64,000 nucleotides of DNA from positions 2,186,681 through 2,250,680 of the forward strand of contig NZ_BSTD01000001.1 in assembly GCF_030269325.1 (NCBI RefSeq), in the 5' to 3' direction. How positions within the stretch are numbered: the first letter of the stretch is position 1; each line of letters starts with the position of its first letter. The translations under genes and the position numbers were made by a program. The notes below the pieces were generated by a model that saw only the letters and a program-made list of their open reading frames with translations, was not told the DNA's origin and did not search any database. The DNA is from Amycolatopsis sp. NBRC 101858 (GTDB lineage: Bacteria > Actinomycetota > Actinomycetes > Mycobacteriales > Pseudonocardiaceae). This document shows positions 62,502 to 64,000 of the stretch, in pieces.

Positions 62502-63065
62502 TCAGTCCAGGCCGAGGTCGTCCTTGCCGAGGACGTAGCGGTACTCCAGGCCTTCCTTCTCGATGGCCTCGCGCGCGCCGGTGTCGCGGTCGACCACCGT
62601 CACCACGCCGATCACGTTCGCGCCCGCTTCACGCAGGGCCGCGACCGCTTCGAGCACGCTGCCGCCCGTCGTCGAGGTGTCCTCGACCGCCAGCACGCGC
62701 TGCCCCCGGACCTCCATGCCCTCGATGCGCCGCTGCATGCCGTGTTCCTTGACGGACTTCCGGACGACGAACGCGTCGAGCACGACCCCGTCGGTCGCCG
62801 CGGAGTGCAGCATCGCCAGCGCGACCGGGTCGGCGCCGAGCGTCAGCCCGCCCGCGGCGACGTAGTCCCAGTCCGCGGTGAGCTGGCGCAGCAGCTTGCC
62901 GATCAGCGGTGCGGCCGCGTGGTGCAGCGTCGCGCGCCGGAGATCGATGTAGTAGTCGGCTTCCTTGCCGGACGCCAGGGTCACTTTTCCGTGCACCACG
63001 GAAAGATCGGTGACCAGCCTGGCCAGTTCGAGTTTCGCCGCTTGATCCAACCCGGGGTTCGCCAC
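62502..63065 (-). CDS. pyrE: Orotate phosphoribosyltransferase
   Basis: Transfers a ribose 5-phosphate group from PRPP to orotate, giving OMP in pyrimidine synthesis. The 187-residue length is normal. The PRPP-binding loop RVLAVEDTSTTGGSV is at about 123-137; the start ASGKEADYYIDLRRATL (31-47) binds orotate and the flexible loop RKSVKEHGMQRRIEG lies near 102. It starts at GTG 63065. A similar pyrE lies at the end of the corresponding mycobacterial region. Not in an operon with other pyr genes here. Confidence 0.95.
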   Translation of the reverse strand: MANPGLDQAAKLELARLVTDLSVVHGKVTLASGKEADYYIDLRRATLHHAAAPLIGKLLRQLTADWDYVAAGGLTLGADPVALAMLHSAATDGVVLDAFVVRKSVKEHGMQRRIEGMEVRGQRVLAVEDTSTTGGSVLEAVAALREAGANVIGVVTVVDRDTGAREAIEKEGLEYRYVLGKDDLGLD

Positions 63066-63092
63066 GGCCGAGAGTCTTACACACGGCCGTGC

Positions 63093-64000
63093 TCACTCTC
63101 CGATGGATGTGGCGTCGACCGCACGCCCGCGCGTCGCCGCCCAGGCCGGGACGAGGATCGCGACGAGCGAGAGCACCGCGGCGATCGCGAGCACCGTCAG
63201 GTAGATCGTGATCGGCCCGGACGGCAGCAAAGATCCGCTCACCACCAGGCAGAACGGCACGATCGAGCCCGCCGCGACCAGCGTCCCGAGCAGCACCGCG
63301 ATGGTCGCGATCAGCCCGCCTTCGACGCCGGCCATCCGCAGCACCTGGCCGCGGGTGAACCCGCTCAGCCGCTGCAGCCCGAACTCGCGGCGCCGCTTGG
63401 ACGTGGCCATCACCAGCGTGTTGACGACCGAAATCACCGTGTACGCGATGATCATCCCGACGAGCAGGTAGTTGACCCACGCGCCGATCTCGTTGCCCTT
63501 CGCGTGCGCCGCGATGAGGGCGTCGCGATCACCGACCACCACCGGCATCCCGGCCGTCGCCTCGCGAAGGCGCGAAGTCAGCGTCGCCGTGTCGACGCCT
63601 TCGGCCGCCCGCACCAGCAGCTGCGGGGCGAGCCCGAGCGTCGTGTGCGGAGCCAGCAGCGACGCGGGCAGCACGAGCCGTTCGAACCCGGGTCGCTGGT
63701 TCACGACCGCGCTCACCCGCACGTCCACCGGCGTGCCGTCGCCGAGCCGCAGCGACAGCGTGTCGCCGACGTGGCGGCCGAGCTTCTCCGGCACCTCGAT
63801 GGCGTTCCCGGTCAGCTCGCTGACGCCGAGCGCGGGCCAGCCGTCGTCGTCGGAGTTCGAGTCGTACGGCTTGACGACGAACACCGTGCTCGTGACGTAC
63901 TCCGACGCGCCGGCGACCCCCGGCACCGCGGCGACCCGGCCGAGCACCGACGGGTCCAGCCCGCCCGGCCCGGCGACGACGGCGTCCGCCCGCAGGTCCT
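63093..64000 (-). CDS. ABC transporter permease, FtsX/MacB type (C-terminal part)
   Basis: Only the last 302 codons are present; the 5' part lies beyond the right edge. The visible portion has an extracytoplasmic domain (about the first 150 residues) followed by an FtsX domain: WVNYLLVGMIIAYTVISVVNTLVMATSKRRREFGLQRLSGFTRGQVLRM, then two more hydrophobic segments (GGLIATIAVLLGTLVAAGSI and ILAIAAVLSLVAILVPAWAATRGRAVDATSIGE-like). The terminal AT-x-x-IG-E pattern is common in these actinobacterial permeases, which usually extrude peptides or lipids or act in cell-wall sensing. The ATPase partner is not in the window. Confidence 0.88.
   Translation of the reverse strand, partial: DLRADAVVAGPGGLDPSVLGRVAAVPGVAGASEYVTSTVFVVKPYDSNSDDDGWPALGVSELTGNAIEVPEKLGRHVGDTLSLRLGDGTPVDVRVSAVVNQRPGFERLVLPASLLAPHTTLGLAPQLLVRAAEGVDTATLTSRLREATAGMPVVVGDRDALIAAHAKGNEIGAWVNYLLVGMIIAYTVISVVNTLVMATSKRRREFGLQRLSGFTRGQVLRMAGVEGGLIATIAVLLGTLVAAGSIVPFCLVVSGSLLPSGPITIYLTVLAIAAVLSLVAILVPAWAATRGRAVDATSIGE

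Overview
The window is a high-GC chromosomal segment from an actinomycete, most likely of the order Pseudonocardiales (Amycolatopsis-like; this is an inference). The signs are strong GC bias at third codon positions, many GTG and a few TTG starts, an AfsR/SARP regulator, several LLM-fold and PPOX-fold flavin or F420 enzymes, a DUF3151 protein, an AAC(2')-I acetyltransferase and an actinobacterial ECF-sigma/Asp23 operon. I see no tRNA, rRNA, CRISPR array, transposase or phage gene. All genes look intact except the two cut by the window edges.

A conserved backbone is visible. From memory, its order resembles the Mycobacterium tuberculosis stretch Rv0357c to Rv0382c: purA (6547-7833) with a divergent unknown gene (7936), a DUF3151 gene (24288), fba (27184), a DedA gene (37801), a GH76 gene (55239), a SpoU RNA methyltransferase (58467) and pyrE (62502). 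Accessory blocks lie between these landmarks.

Block 1 (1-6550): edge of a divergent MFS gene, a cation/proton antiporter, an LLM oxidoreductase, a large SARP-NB-ARC-TPR regulator and an OsmC protein; two copies of one inverted repeat link the regulator promoter to osmC. Block 2 (8733-24247): secreted HNH nuclease, oligopeptide-type ABC importer with a fused double ATPase, glycosyltransferase, FAD/NAD-binding protein, SsuD-like monooxygenase, MFS exporter, diguanylate cyclase, TetR and a secreted lipase. Block 3 (24924-37755): unknown membrane protein, HIRAN protein, fba, LLM oxidoreductase, aldo/keto reductase, an SDR-PPOX pair and a Baeyer-Villiger monooxygenase/diiron/ferredoxin-reductase operon (the last two with related operators), YCII protein, sigma factor and nagA with a DasR-like site.

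Block 4 (38561-54727): FAD oxidase, PPOX enzyme, a MarR-exporter-YceI operon in which both exporter and YceI protein carry carboxypeptidase-regulatory-like domains, a second DedA protein, VOC protein, a six-gene fully overlapping sugar import and catabolism operon resembling frcBCAK, a divergent LacI gene with a perfect 24-bp operator, a LacI-like paralogue without its DNA-binding domain, and an unknown alpha-helical protein with a type VII-like YxxxD motif. Block 5 (54753-64000): AAC(2')-I, GH76, molybdopterin oxidoreductase, SpoU methyltransferase, DUF2784, then a minus-strand operon running from an ECF sigma factor through a zinc-finger/Asp23 fusion, two further small Asp23-type or related proteins and a classical Asp23 protein; CsbD, pyrE and an FtsX-type permease close the window.
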